A DNA stretch of 64,000 bases. It comes from Liolophura sinensis. Taxonomy: Eukaryota > Mollusca > Polyplacophora > Chitonida > Chitonidae. Below the pieces are notes generated by a model. It made no database searches. It was given only the letters and a program-made list of their open reading frames with translations, and was not told the origin of the DNA. Each line of letters starts with the position of its first letter. Within the stretch, counting starts at the first letter, position 1. The DNA lies in NCBI RefSeq assembly GCF_032854445.1, contig NC_088295.1, positions 12,139,385-12,203,384 of the forward strand, read 5' to 3'. Below, piece after piece: positions 51,503-61,730 of the stretch. The position numbers were made by a program, and so were the translations under genes.

Positions 51503-52104
51503 CTACCATGTGCCTAGTTCCGAAAGTCTCAACTGCTTTCCTTATACTGGCCTAGCGTCGGTGGAGTCTTGATGCTATTCATTAGCATCGAGTGTTCGTA
51601 CTAAACGAAAGTCCAGGCCGATTGTTGATGTTATCAAACAAGTTTTGTGCAAATAAAAGACACCTACCGGAAGACCTACTTTCCCAACCCAGCGCCCCCA
51701 TATTTGCCTGCTCGATTCAGAATAGATTTTTTATGGTCATGAAGGCTTGCACGGCATACACTCTTCGGCTACTGCCGCCATCTTCCCACTGCTCTAAGAT
51801 GAAGCAGGACATTTGCATAACTGCTCAAGATGGCGGCAGTGGCCGAGGAGAGTGTGCTGTGCAAGCCTTCGTGGCTATAATAAATCCATTCTAAGCAAGT
51901 AGGCACATATGTTGGCGGTGCAGTGGGTGCAGGAAGCAGGTCTATAGGTTGATGTCTTTTATGTGCGCAAGACTTGTTCGATAACAAAGACAATTGATCT
52001 GGACCTTCGTTGAGTACAAACTCAACACAGTCAGTGTCCAGACTCCAAAGACGCTAGGCCAGTATAAGAAAAGAAGTTGGCATCTTTTGGGGCTACCATG
52101 TGCC
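51503..52104. mobile_element. Long hairpin (foldback) element upstream of Erlin
   Basis: The left arm (about 51518-51790) and right arm (about 51820-52092) are inverted copies at roughly 75% identity over 270 bases, separated by only about 35 bases. Both share TTATACTGGCCTAGCGTC, AATAAAAGACA, GAAGGCTTGCAC and CTGCCGCCATCTT. A 12-base direct repeat CTACCATGTGCC flanks it (51503-51514 and 52093-52104), a likely target duplication. YY1-type motifs (AAGATGGCGGC) occur in both arms, at 51774-51784 (complement) and 51827-51837. An octamer ATTTGCAT sits in the loop (51811-51818). It ends about 200 bases before the Erlin start codon. Confidence 0.85.
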
Positions 52105-52309
52105 GGGTGCCTTCGGTCCTTTTACTAAGAAGTGCTGTTGTAGTTGTGTGCATTTAATGGTGCCTTGTTCTGTGACTAATGGAGATTTAAAAGCATCCAC
52201 TTAGGCCGTATGGTTTAATGAAAGTTGATGTATAGTATCAAATTTTGTTGAGCTCTTGCTACATTTGATGTATGTTTTCAGATAGACTTTTTGGACCTTA
52301 CCGAGAAAC

Positions 52310-55300
52310 ATGCCTCCAGCTCTCACCTTCTTAGCTATCGTATTTGCATTTATGGGAATAATACTAAATTTCTCCATCCATAAAATAGAAGAAGGCCATG
52401 TGGGAGTGTATTACAGGGTGAGTGTACAAGTGCCCCTTATCTGTGTCATCATCTCCAACACATTAGCTTAAAGATTGATTTCCCCAGAGCGGAGCAGAGT
52501 AGAAGGTCTTTTTCATATAGTTTACGTACAAGTATCAGGAAGTCACTTGACCTTTCACCTTCACTGGCCATGAGTTGTTGCATAATATTAACATCAAAAG
52601 CTCATTACCTGCATGTAGTTACATTAGTGGTTTCAATAGCCTAATTGATATTTAACTATGCTGTAAATGCACAGTACATGTATTGTTTTTAGTCCCATGC
52701 TCAAATAAATAAAAGGCAAATATGAATCCAATTTATATATATTAATCATTTAATTCCAAAGATAAAAATCATCGACTGGGTATACTATCTTCAGGGATTC
52801 TTTAAAAGCATACAGTATCTACCCCAGACAAAGCAATGACCTTCTCATATCTTTCAAGAAAGCCTGTGGCTTTGGTAACAATACATACAAGTATGTGACT
52901 TAGATATTGAGTTACAGGGCCTCTGTGGCTCAGTTGGTTAGTGTGCTAGTGCAGCGTAATGACCCAAGAGCCTCTCACCAATGCGGTCGCTGTGAGTTCA
53001 AGTCCAGCTCATGCTGGCATCCTCTCCGGCCGTACGTGGGAAGGTCTGTCAGCAACCTGCGGATGGCCGTGGGTTTCCCCCTGGCTGTGCCAGGTTCCCG
53101 CCCACCATGATGATGGTCACTGTTGTAGAAGTGAAATATTCTTGAGTACGGCGTAAAACACCAATCACATAAATAAATAAATATTGAGTTACAATATGTC
53201 TGCAATATTGCCCAGTTGGCATTAATCTATAATGAATCAATTAAATGTTTAGACATGCCATGACAGAATGTTATCTATGTTATTTAGATGTAAATAAGTA
53301 GAATATGTTGTTCTGTTTCAGGGAGGGGCTTTGCTGACCTCAACAAGCAATCCGGGTTATCACTTCATGTTACCGTTGTTGACATCTTTCAGAAGTGTAC
53401 AGGTACAAACTATTTTGACTCTTAGTTTTCAGTGGAATGTTGAGTGAATATCAAAGATATGTTATGAATATAAGACTGTATTATTTAGTTATATGGTAAC
53501 AAATACTGTATTTCTATTTTGTTTTCAAGACTTCAAAGCACAAGTGCAAGTCCAGAGCTCTGGTTTTTAGACTGATGAAATGACTGCATGTAATTATTTC
53601 TTTTGTAGACAACGTTACAAACAGATGAAGTTAAAAATGTTCCGTGTGGAACAAGGTATGTATCAAATTAAAAAAATTATATTCATAGTCTAGTTTGAAT
53701 GTATTTTATTTCCAAGGTATGCACATTTAATACTGCCATAGTTGTGATCTTATTTTATTTTTTTATCCCTAAGCATTATCCTGTTTTTTATTTTCAGTGG
53801 TGGTGTTATAATATATTTTGATCGCATTGAAGTTGTAAATCAGCTGGATTCTCAAGCAGGTAATACACACTTACCATTATGCTCATACAATCTGACTTCT
53901 TTATGTACTAGACATCTTTACCACATTTCTATTATATTCCTTTAGCCTGTGTGGTTATTTACAACACCAGGTGTTCTCAAGTTAATGTTTTAAGTATACA
54001 AAACTTGCACCTATACACTGTAGAAATTGTAGCTGAGCGAGGTAGTGTGCATATTAACTTTGTTTAGTGGCCCTTAAAAAGTCTTTTCATTTTCATGTTG
54101 TTTTTGATAAACACTTTGTAGTCATTTCCAGGAATGTACACATACATGTACAGTAGAACCCAATTGTTCTCCATGATAAGCAGAACAGAATTACAGATAC
54201 ATTTTTCTAATGAAGAAGGAGACACACTGATCTTCTTAGCACTCAAAATTACCATGTGATGTTATCAGAGCTCATTATTACAAGTACATAATTTTAATTG
54301 TAATATGAAGAACCATTAATTTGCCAAGTATCAGGAATAATGAGGATTTATGAATGAAATGTACGACAAACTTTATCGAGTAATTAAGAGAATTAGTCTC
54401 ATTGGGGAATTTTGATTTTTCTCCAGAGATCACCTTTAGATATGTATTTTCTTTGTTTCAGTATATGAGACAGTGAAGAATTACACAGCTGATTATGACA
54501 GGACTTTGATATACAACAAAATCCACCATGAGCTGAATCAGTTTTGCAGTGTTCACAATCTCCAGGAGGTCTACATTAATCTGTTTGGTAAGTGATAAGA
54601 GGTGTGGTTGTTGTGTTGGCTATTTCAGTTACAAAGAAATTCAGGCTTTGTAGAAAGAATGGTCAACTTTATCTGAGATGTTCACAGAAAGTGTTCTGAT
54701 ATATCTGGGAGTAGATATTTAATTGGTGCCATGCTCATGAGGAAAATAATATAAAAATATAATATGAAGGCAACTGCAATTATTTAAGTCACCATTAAAA
54801 AAATATTTATTTGGTGTAACCATACTGACTCATCAAAACTGGCCCTAAATTGTTTTTTGCTTTTCTCTGAGTGTTTGATTCCTTAATGCCACCATCTTTT
54901 TCCTTGGACAGAAAAAAAAAAGTATAAAATTTTCCACACCTGCCCAAATAACTATTTTTTAAGGATTGTTGAATAATTAACATGGATATTGCTTTGTAAC
55001 AATGTTTTTCCTGTAATTCCAAAAAACAATTGCAGATGTGTTGTATGTGCTGATAGCATCAGTTGGAGACAGTTTGTAGATCCAATGATGGCTTGTTCAC
55101 CCGTTATCAGTTTTGTTGGATTATTTACCTGTATGTTGATTTCTTCTCATGTATGGTTAGTTCACATGTAATCAGTTGTGTTGTATTATTCACCTGTAGA
55201 ATATTCGTGTTGAATTCTTCTCGTGTGGTTAGTTCACCTGTAATCAGTTGTGTTGTAATATTTGCTTATAGAATATTCGTGCTGAATTCTTCTCATGTAT

Positions 55301-57877
55301 GGTTAGTTCACCTGTAATCAGTTGTGTTGTGTTATTCAACTGTAGAATATTCGTGTTGAATTCTTCTCATGTATGGTTAGTTCACCTGTAATCAGTTGTG
55401 TTGTGTTATTCACCTGTAGAATATTCGTGTTGACTTCTTCTCGTGTGGTTAGTTCACCTGTAATCAGTTGTGTTGTATTATTCACCTGTAGAATATTCGT
55501 GTTGAATTCTTCTCATGTATGGTTAGTTCACCTGTAATCAGTTGTCTTGTGTTATTCACCTGTAGAATATTCGTGTTGAATTCTTCTCATGTGTGGTTAG
55601 TTCACCTGTAATCAGTTGTGTTGTGTTATTCACCTGTAGAATATTCGTGTTGAATTCTTCTCATGTATGTTTAGTTCACCTGTAATCAGTTGTGTTGTAT
55701 TATTTACCTGTAGAATATTCGTGCTGATTTCTTCCCCGGTATTGTTAGCTCATCTGTAATCAGATTTGTTGGATTATTTACCTGTGAAATATTAATGTTG
55801 ATTTCTGCTCATGTAGATCAGATTGATGAGAACCTGAAGAAAGCTTTACAGGAAGACCTAAACGACATGGCGCCTGGCCTGTATGTCAGGAGTGTCAGAG
55901 TAACCAAACCCAAAATACCAGAACAGATCAGGAAAAACTATGAAATGATGTAAGTCTGTTGGGAGGCATAACTCTTAAGTTCTTCAGTTTGTAACAAGAT
56001 GAAATAACTACCATAGTTCTGTTTTTCTAACCTTAATTATATTCAAAACCTTCTTACTGCAGAATTATTCTTGCCAGTTACCTGCCAATTTAAGGAGGGC
56101 ATTACCATTTCATTAAGCTCCCCTTTTCTACTTAATTAGGCTACAGATGCAAATCTCAAGCCCTGGTGTCACAAACCTCTATAAGAGTTTCAGCTCAAGT
56201 AAAGCAGATGCTGTCATGGCAGTAGACTTGATTACTTGTGTTGATGTGATATTCTTCATGAAAAATCGAATTTTTTTTATGAGGAAAAATTATTTTTCCA
56301 GGGAAGCAGAGAAAACAAAACTTCTAATCGTTAACGAAAAACAGAAAGTTGTTGAAAAGGAGGCAGAGACGGACAGAAAGAGAGCTCTTATTGGTAAGTT
56401 ATCACGCTGGATTGATGTAGATGAGTTTGCCTTTGTTGTGTAAGTCCATTTCCTCCTGATCCTTGAATTATTAATTTGTAAAAGCATTAATTTGCAGTTG
56501 TTTTCAATGAAACTGTCGCTATTTTTCAGAGGCGGAGAAGATTGCTCAAGTGGCTAAAATTCAGTGGCAGCAGAAAATCATGGAAAAGGAGTCTGAACAA
56601 AAGATAGCTGAAATTGAAGGTGTGTTTCAGTATGTGTAACTTATACTTGCCTTCAGCTTCGTGAATTTGATGACCTGAAGACATAGTTAGAAATTCCCAC
56701 ATCTCATTTTCATGGTAAATTCATGTTCTTGTTGAAGTCACTATCCACGAACATTACAGCATGTTAGGTTTATAGTTGTAGACTTTCTGTATGAAATAAG
56801 GCTACCATTTCACTCACTTTCAGACTTAACTCACTTGGCAAGAGAAAAGGCGCGGGCTGATGCAGAGTTTTACAAGGCAGCTAAGGAGGCTGAGAGCAAC
56901 AGGGTAAGCTCAGGTCCGGTTGATGAGACCAAACAGTGTTTGTTAAATTGCTAGGGCAAAATGTTCACTAAATTGTGTAGCTCATCGTTGCACACGCTCA
57001 AGTAGGCCATACACCATTGCTGGACTACTCATCACTTGGTCAAGCACTGTTTCATGAACCCTATTCATTATTATCAGTTTCGTTCAATGTCACGATTGAT
57101 TATTTCTACATGTGATTGTTTTCGCAGGTGCGTCTCACCCCGGAGTACTTGGAAATGATCAGATACCAGGCTATAGCCGGCAATAGCAAAATTTACTTTG
57201 GCAAAGACATCCCAGACATGTTTATGGGCTATGAGCCTTTGGTTGAAGATTCCCTCAGAACTTCACAGGTGAGATCCTGGTGTAGATCACTTAGACTGAT
57301 CACTCAGACTGATTGTCAGTGTTGTGTTGGTTGTTTCTTAACAAGTGTACTCTTGGTATTCAGTGTTCTTGATAGAACAAGATATCACTGGCTAGCTGTA
57401 AGTGTAAGTGATTTGGGGCAGGACAGTAAGGTTCCATTGTAAACGTCATTGAGGGGTATTTATGGGTATGTCATGACAGTTGATGGAGTGTCCGGTCTAG
57501 TGTTCAAGTCATGCTGTCAGGAGGTGGAGTGTCAAACCTTGTGTCACTGTCATGGTCAGTTTATTAGTTATGATGTCTCATGATTTCAACTTGTTCTCGC
57601 TGTGACATTGCTGCAATGTTGCTCAAGTGACTTTTAGCCATAATCATACATTCCTTATGATCGAAATTTTATAAGCTTAGAAATGAACATAATTGAAAGA
57701 TTATTTAGCGTAGCTTTATTATGACTAACCTGTATGTTTATTGAGATGTAGTATGTGTGATGTACCTGATTGTAGCTCCTAGGACTGAATATTTGAATAT
57801 TTTAGACTTGTTAATGTTGTATTCATCTGCTGTAATAAATTATGTTTCAGAAGTCAATCAGCAAGAACTCACCCTAA
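52310..57877 (+). CDS. ERLIN: Erlin (ER lipid-raft SPFH protein), complete
   Basis: Eleven exons with consistent phases: 52310-52417, 53322-53402, 53609-53655, 53798-53859, 54462-54587, 55817-55949, 56302-56393, 56530-56619, 56824-56903, 57128-57268 and 57851-57877 (stop). The product has 328 residues; human ERLIN2 has 339. Residues 5-23 form an N-terminal membrane anchor, followed by the erlin signature [20 protein letters not shown], the SPFH/prohibitin domain (to about 190), a charged coiled coil (EAEKTKLL..., [12 protein letters not shown]) and the assembly segment [15 protein letters not shown]106 in KNYTADYD and F305 fall at the human ERLIN2 positions for glycosylation and higher-order assembly. 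Erlins form large ER-membrane rings that help degrade activated IP3 receptors with RNF170 and limit SREBP activation. The last 22 residues are shorter and unlike the vertebrate tail. An upstream acceptor (TTTTCAG at 52281) suggests a 5' untranslated exon. I cannot assign it to ERLIN1 or ERLIN2; an invertebrate single-copy erlin is likely. Confidence 0.97.
52917..53180 (+). mobile_element. tRNA-derived SINE, full length, with 13-bp target duplication, in Erlin intron 1
   Basis: GGGCCTCTGTGGCTCAGTTGG holds a perfect A box and GAGTTCAAGTCC a near-perfect B box. Body and tail match the copy at 27321. ATATTGAGTTACA flanks both ends (52904-52916, 53181-53193). It lies in the sense orientation. Confidence 0.95.
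55080..55816 (+). repeat. 74-bp minisatellite abutting the Erlin exon 6 acceptor (about 10 units)
   Basis: The unit is GAATATTCGTGTTGAATTCT, TCTCATGTATGGTTAGTTCA, CCTGTAATCAGTTGTGTTGT, GTTATTCACCTGTA. The last, most diverged unit runs into the true acceptor: TTGATTTCTGCTCATGTAG|ATCAG corresponds to TTGAATTCTTCTCATGTATG in the units. Each unit also ends ATTCACCTGTAG|A, itself acceptor-like. Confidence 0.93.
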
Positions 57878-59060
57878 CGACATGGCAGTCTGGAGCTTTT
57901 GTGTGATTGCGTGCGAGACTGGCGATGAGTTTTCATTTCTTGTCAACTAAGAAAAACAGAAATCAAACTGTTTTTATACACACATATTTTCTAACAACAT
58001 CAGTTCATGCAATGTTAACTTTGCTCAATTACCTCTCACATTTCTATTTTAAGTAGGATTTTGATTGTTTCCAAATTGTTGTAAATCCACAGATCAGATT
58101 TTTTTATGAAGTAATTAGATTGTTATTCATAATATTTAATTTTTTCTGACTTTTTGAGAGGGAAGGTCTCAACCTTGCCTAACCTTGAATGCCCCCCCCC
58201 CCCCCATCCACTGTGGATGATGTAGCTTGGAATGACATACTGGAATGTCCCACTTGAATGGGATACAGCTAGAGATGTTATAAAATGCGTGGGATACTAG
58301 AATGTTCCTTCTGAGTGTGATACAGCTTGGGATTTTATTACATGTATGAGGTACTGGAATGTTCCATGTGAGAGTGACACAGCTTGAGATGTTATTACAT
58401 GTATGAGATACTGGAATGTTCCATATGAGTGTGACACAGCTTGGGATGTTACTACTTGTATGAGATACTTGAATGGTCCTCTTGATTGTGACACAGCTAG
58501 AGATGTTATTACATGTATAAGATACTGGAATGTTCCATATGAGTGTGACACAGCTTGGGATGTTATTGCATGTATGGGATACTTGAATGGTCCTCTTGAG
58601 TGTGACACAGCTAGAAATGTTATTACTTGTATGAGATACTGGAATGTTCCATGTGAGTGTGACACAGCTTGGGATGTTGTTAGATGTATGAGATATATGT
58701 ACTCCTATTTTTCCTGGGGCAGAGTGTTACATCTTTTACTATATACTGTGTAGCCTGAGCTCATTCTTGTATTGAGACACCTCGGCTGTTGTCAGGTTGA
58801 CAAAGAGAAAAAAATAACACAAAATATGCCTTGGTACATCTTGTTAAAATGGCATATATTATGTTAAGCTTTGACTGTTCCAGTATCAACATTATAACAA
58901 ATTTACACAACGTGCTCTTCTTTTTAGGTAGATTATGTTTGGAAACAGTTGTTGAAAGAAAAAACTACGGAGCAGTCAGTAAACGTGAATTCTGAATGCA
59001 TGTTAGAAATATTCAGGCTGTGTTTCCATTGTATGCTTTATTACTCAAGGTAACAATAAA
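57878..59060 (+). other. Probable Erlin 3' UTR
   Basis: This follows the stop at 57877. It includes a run of 14 or so C bases (58192-58205) and the dimeric repeat at 58228-58690. AATAAA at 59055-59060 is a candidate polyadenylation signal; it would put both repeats in the mature mRNA. Confidence 0.5.
58228..58690 (+). repeat. 57-bp tandem repeat with a 114-bp dimer structure (about 8 units)
   Basis: Units alternate in the middle of the array: type A has GATACTGGAATGTTCCATAT and ACAGCTTGGGATGTTA, type B has GATACTTGAATGGTCCTCTT and ACAGCTAGAGATGTTA. The length is a multiple of three and both strands stay open, so 116- and 122-codon frames with a 19-residue repeat arise on either strand. I regard these as spurious. 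Confidence 0.93.
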
Positions 59061-61374
59061 ATATCTAATGACAGTATGTCTGATTTATCACTTGACACGT
59101 TTATGTAATGTGGTTAAGTAACAGCTGTTTAAGGATGTTAAACATTCCATGTTGTGCATGTGTTGGAAAGTGCTTGTGACTTTGACTATTGTTATGCCAG
59201 CAATGTCAAGTTTGTTGTCTTACAGTGTAAGCGGTGAAGATAAGTAGACTGATTTAAATTTAGGCTTAAACATTTATGCATATGAAAATGTTTCACACCT
59301 TTTGCATGTGTATTGAGTGCTGTTGTAGAGATGTAGATATTATTACTTTGTTGTAATCGTGTGTTGATCTGTTGTGTTTCTCTGAAATTTTCTGACGATG
59401 TTATAACAACACTGAATTTAGAGACTTTGGCAATTGTTGTAAACATATACCATACAAAACGAGATGTCATCGCAATGGATAAATAATTACTTTAGTGTTA
59501 AAACATGTATGTCTTAAAGGCAAGGTTAAATGATAAGGATAAAGATTGTCGGAATTGCTTTCTTAAATTGTAAAAAAAAATGCATCGTATTAAAGCCGTT
59601 GTTATAAGTTCAGGAGAATAATACAGAAAAAAAAGCTTTCTGTCGTTCCCAATTTTGCCTGGAAATGTCATGCAAGAACACTTGATGTCACCATCACTGA
59701 CTTATAGCAACAAATGACGTCGTACTTTCAAACACCCAGGACGTCCTTCCAGCGTAATTGCCTTACACAACGCCATATTCGCTTGATTCATCGTCACGTA
59801 AGGAATATTACTACGTCACATCAGGAAAATTTTATGGAAACTGACGAAGATTTTATTTTTCAGGACTCTCCAATTAAATAGCGTTATACAGTGTACTTTT
59901 TCTTAGCTAATTTTTCAAAAATTTGTCAGTTACAGTATCTTTGTGTTTCATCTGCCATAATTTTTTGTCACAGGTGGTTTGTAATTCTATTACTGGTATT
60001 TTTGTCCATCTGTATATTACATGTACCTTGTATGTATTCCATCAAGTATAGGAACATTTCTTTGGAGGTCTTTCCATGTATTCTTAAAAAGATTGTATTT
60101 ACAACTTCAATTTGGGAAGCCTTGTTTATAACACCTATTTAAATTCTTTGATAAAAAAAATCATATTTTTCAGGTTTTATGAATAATGGTAATAAATACC
60201 CAGACTTTAGAAAAGATCTTGTTTTTGTTTCTTTAAAACTTGTGTCGTGATATCACATAGCAGATTATTGCCTATTAATTATCAACTAATGTAACCATGG
60301 ATAAAGACTGGGACTGGTCTTTCTTTTCATCCAGAGGTTTGGCTGACTCTTGGACCAGTTAACTACATTTTCTGCCTGTATTTATGACTGGTTCTGCACA
60401 TTTTATTCCTCCTGACAATGCCTTATTCTGTTAAGAGTTTCCTCTGTCAAAACTAATAAATAATGATAACCTAAAGTTTATATTGTTATTACCTACTAAA
60501 CATCTGTGGTTGAAAATATGATTTGTGTTGTTTAGCACTTTGTTTTGTTCATATCATGAAAGTGTCTCGTAGCAGGCCAGTCTCTAAGTGTCAACAAATG
60601 TGTGGTGCTGCATCACTGAATTGCCCTGCTGAAAATGCCAGACGTAACACCTCACCCAGTTATAGTATACTGACACCTGGTTAACCAGATACCAGATATA
60701 CAACAGTTTACTTACACCAAGCTGACCACACACCAGACCTGATGCTCTCACCCAGTCAAATTATAGCCTACTGACACTATGCTGGCCACACCAGATATGA
60801 CACTCCACCTGGTCACATTACACTGACAAAGGTCTTGCCAGATGCTGACATGGCACCTTACCCAAGTTACGGTATACTGACATCTGGCTGACCAGATATC
60901 ATGACACTGCACCCAGTCACAGTATGCTCAAGCACTGGCACCAGACAGGATGTCCCACCCGGTTACAGTAGACACTCTCCAGCTTTGGCATCAAAATGAG
61001 CAGCATCAAATCCGGAAAGTAAATTTGTAGTCATGGGGCACTCTACACTCTTGGCCATCACAGTTAGGTTGTAATATATACAGTGTAACTATAGTGGGCA
61101 GCTGGACAAAACAAATGATCAAATCCATGTTTTATGCACTGGTTCTGAGTCTTTGCCTTTGCTCTCTGTATGGATGTGTTAATTTATACATGACACTTCT
61201 CCAGTGTCCGGCAGTGATACGTTACGGTATCGTGGATGGTGAGGCGGTCTCAATTACATTTATATATGACACTTCTCCAGTGTGCGGCAGTGATACGTTA
61301 AGGTATTGTGGATGGTGAGGAGGTCCAAATAACTAGGCTACCCATGTACTACGTATGTAAATTTATGAACACTG
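59061..61374. other. Spacer with degenerate tandem repeats
   Basis: From about 60640 to 60980, roughly five diverged units of 70-90 bases recur (CACCCAGTTATAGTATACTG, CACCCAGTCAAATTATAGCC, ACCCAAGTTACGGTATACTG, CACCCAGTCACAGTATGCTC). A two-copy duplication of about 79 bases is at 61192-61325 (GACACTTCTCCAGTGTCCGG and GACACTTCTCCAGTGTGCGG). No gene is seen. Confidence 0.6.
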
Positions 61375-61384
61375 CACTTTGAGG

Positions 61385-61720
61385 GTTAGTAGAACATCCG
61401 CTTCGGGAGCGGTAGATCCAGGGCTAATCCTGGGTCGAGTCACATCTAAGACTTTAAAAGAGGAAGTTGCAGCTTCCTCGCTTGGCGTTCAGCATGAAGG
61501 GGAAGTGCAACGACTGGGTTGACCCGTATCAGTCTAATGGCTCGGGCGGGGCTGCTTACTTCCCTTCTGTAAGTCGTTTCAGTGAAGCAGCACTAGATAA
61601 ACGAGCGGTGAAAATCCATCCTACAAGGAGGCATATTACATGCATTCTAAGAATTCCTTCGTCGTACATATGACTGAAAAAATGTTAAGTACGATGTTAA
61701 ACCCCAAGCACTCACTCACA
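61385..61720 (+). mobile_element. Second SINE family, full length, with 10-bp target duplication
   Basis: CACTTTGAGG flanks both ends (61375-61384, 61721-61730). The head GTTAGTAGAACATCCGCTTC to GGGTCGAGTCACAT is tRNA-like with a B-box match. The centre has GCTTCCTCGCTTGGCGTTCA, and the end GTACGATGTTAAACCCCAAG is followed by CACTCACTCACACA. This tail type is common in molluscan genomes as I recall them. The 68-codon frame inside is not a gene. Confidence 0.9.
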
Positions 61721-61730
61721 CACTTTGAGG

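Noticed and set aside
58297-58753. 116- and 122-codon frames on both strands
   Set aside because: The 57-bp unit is a multiple of three and open on both strands. It lies in the likely Erlin 3' UTR.
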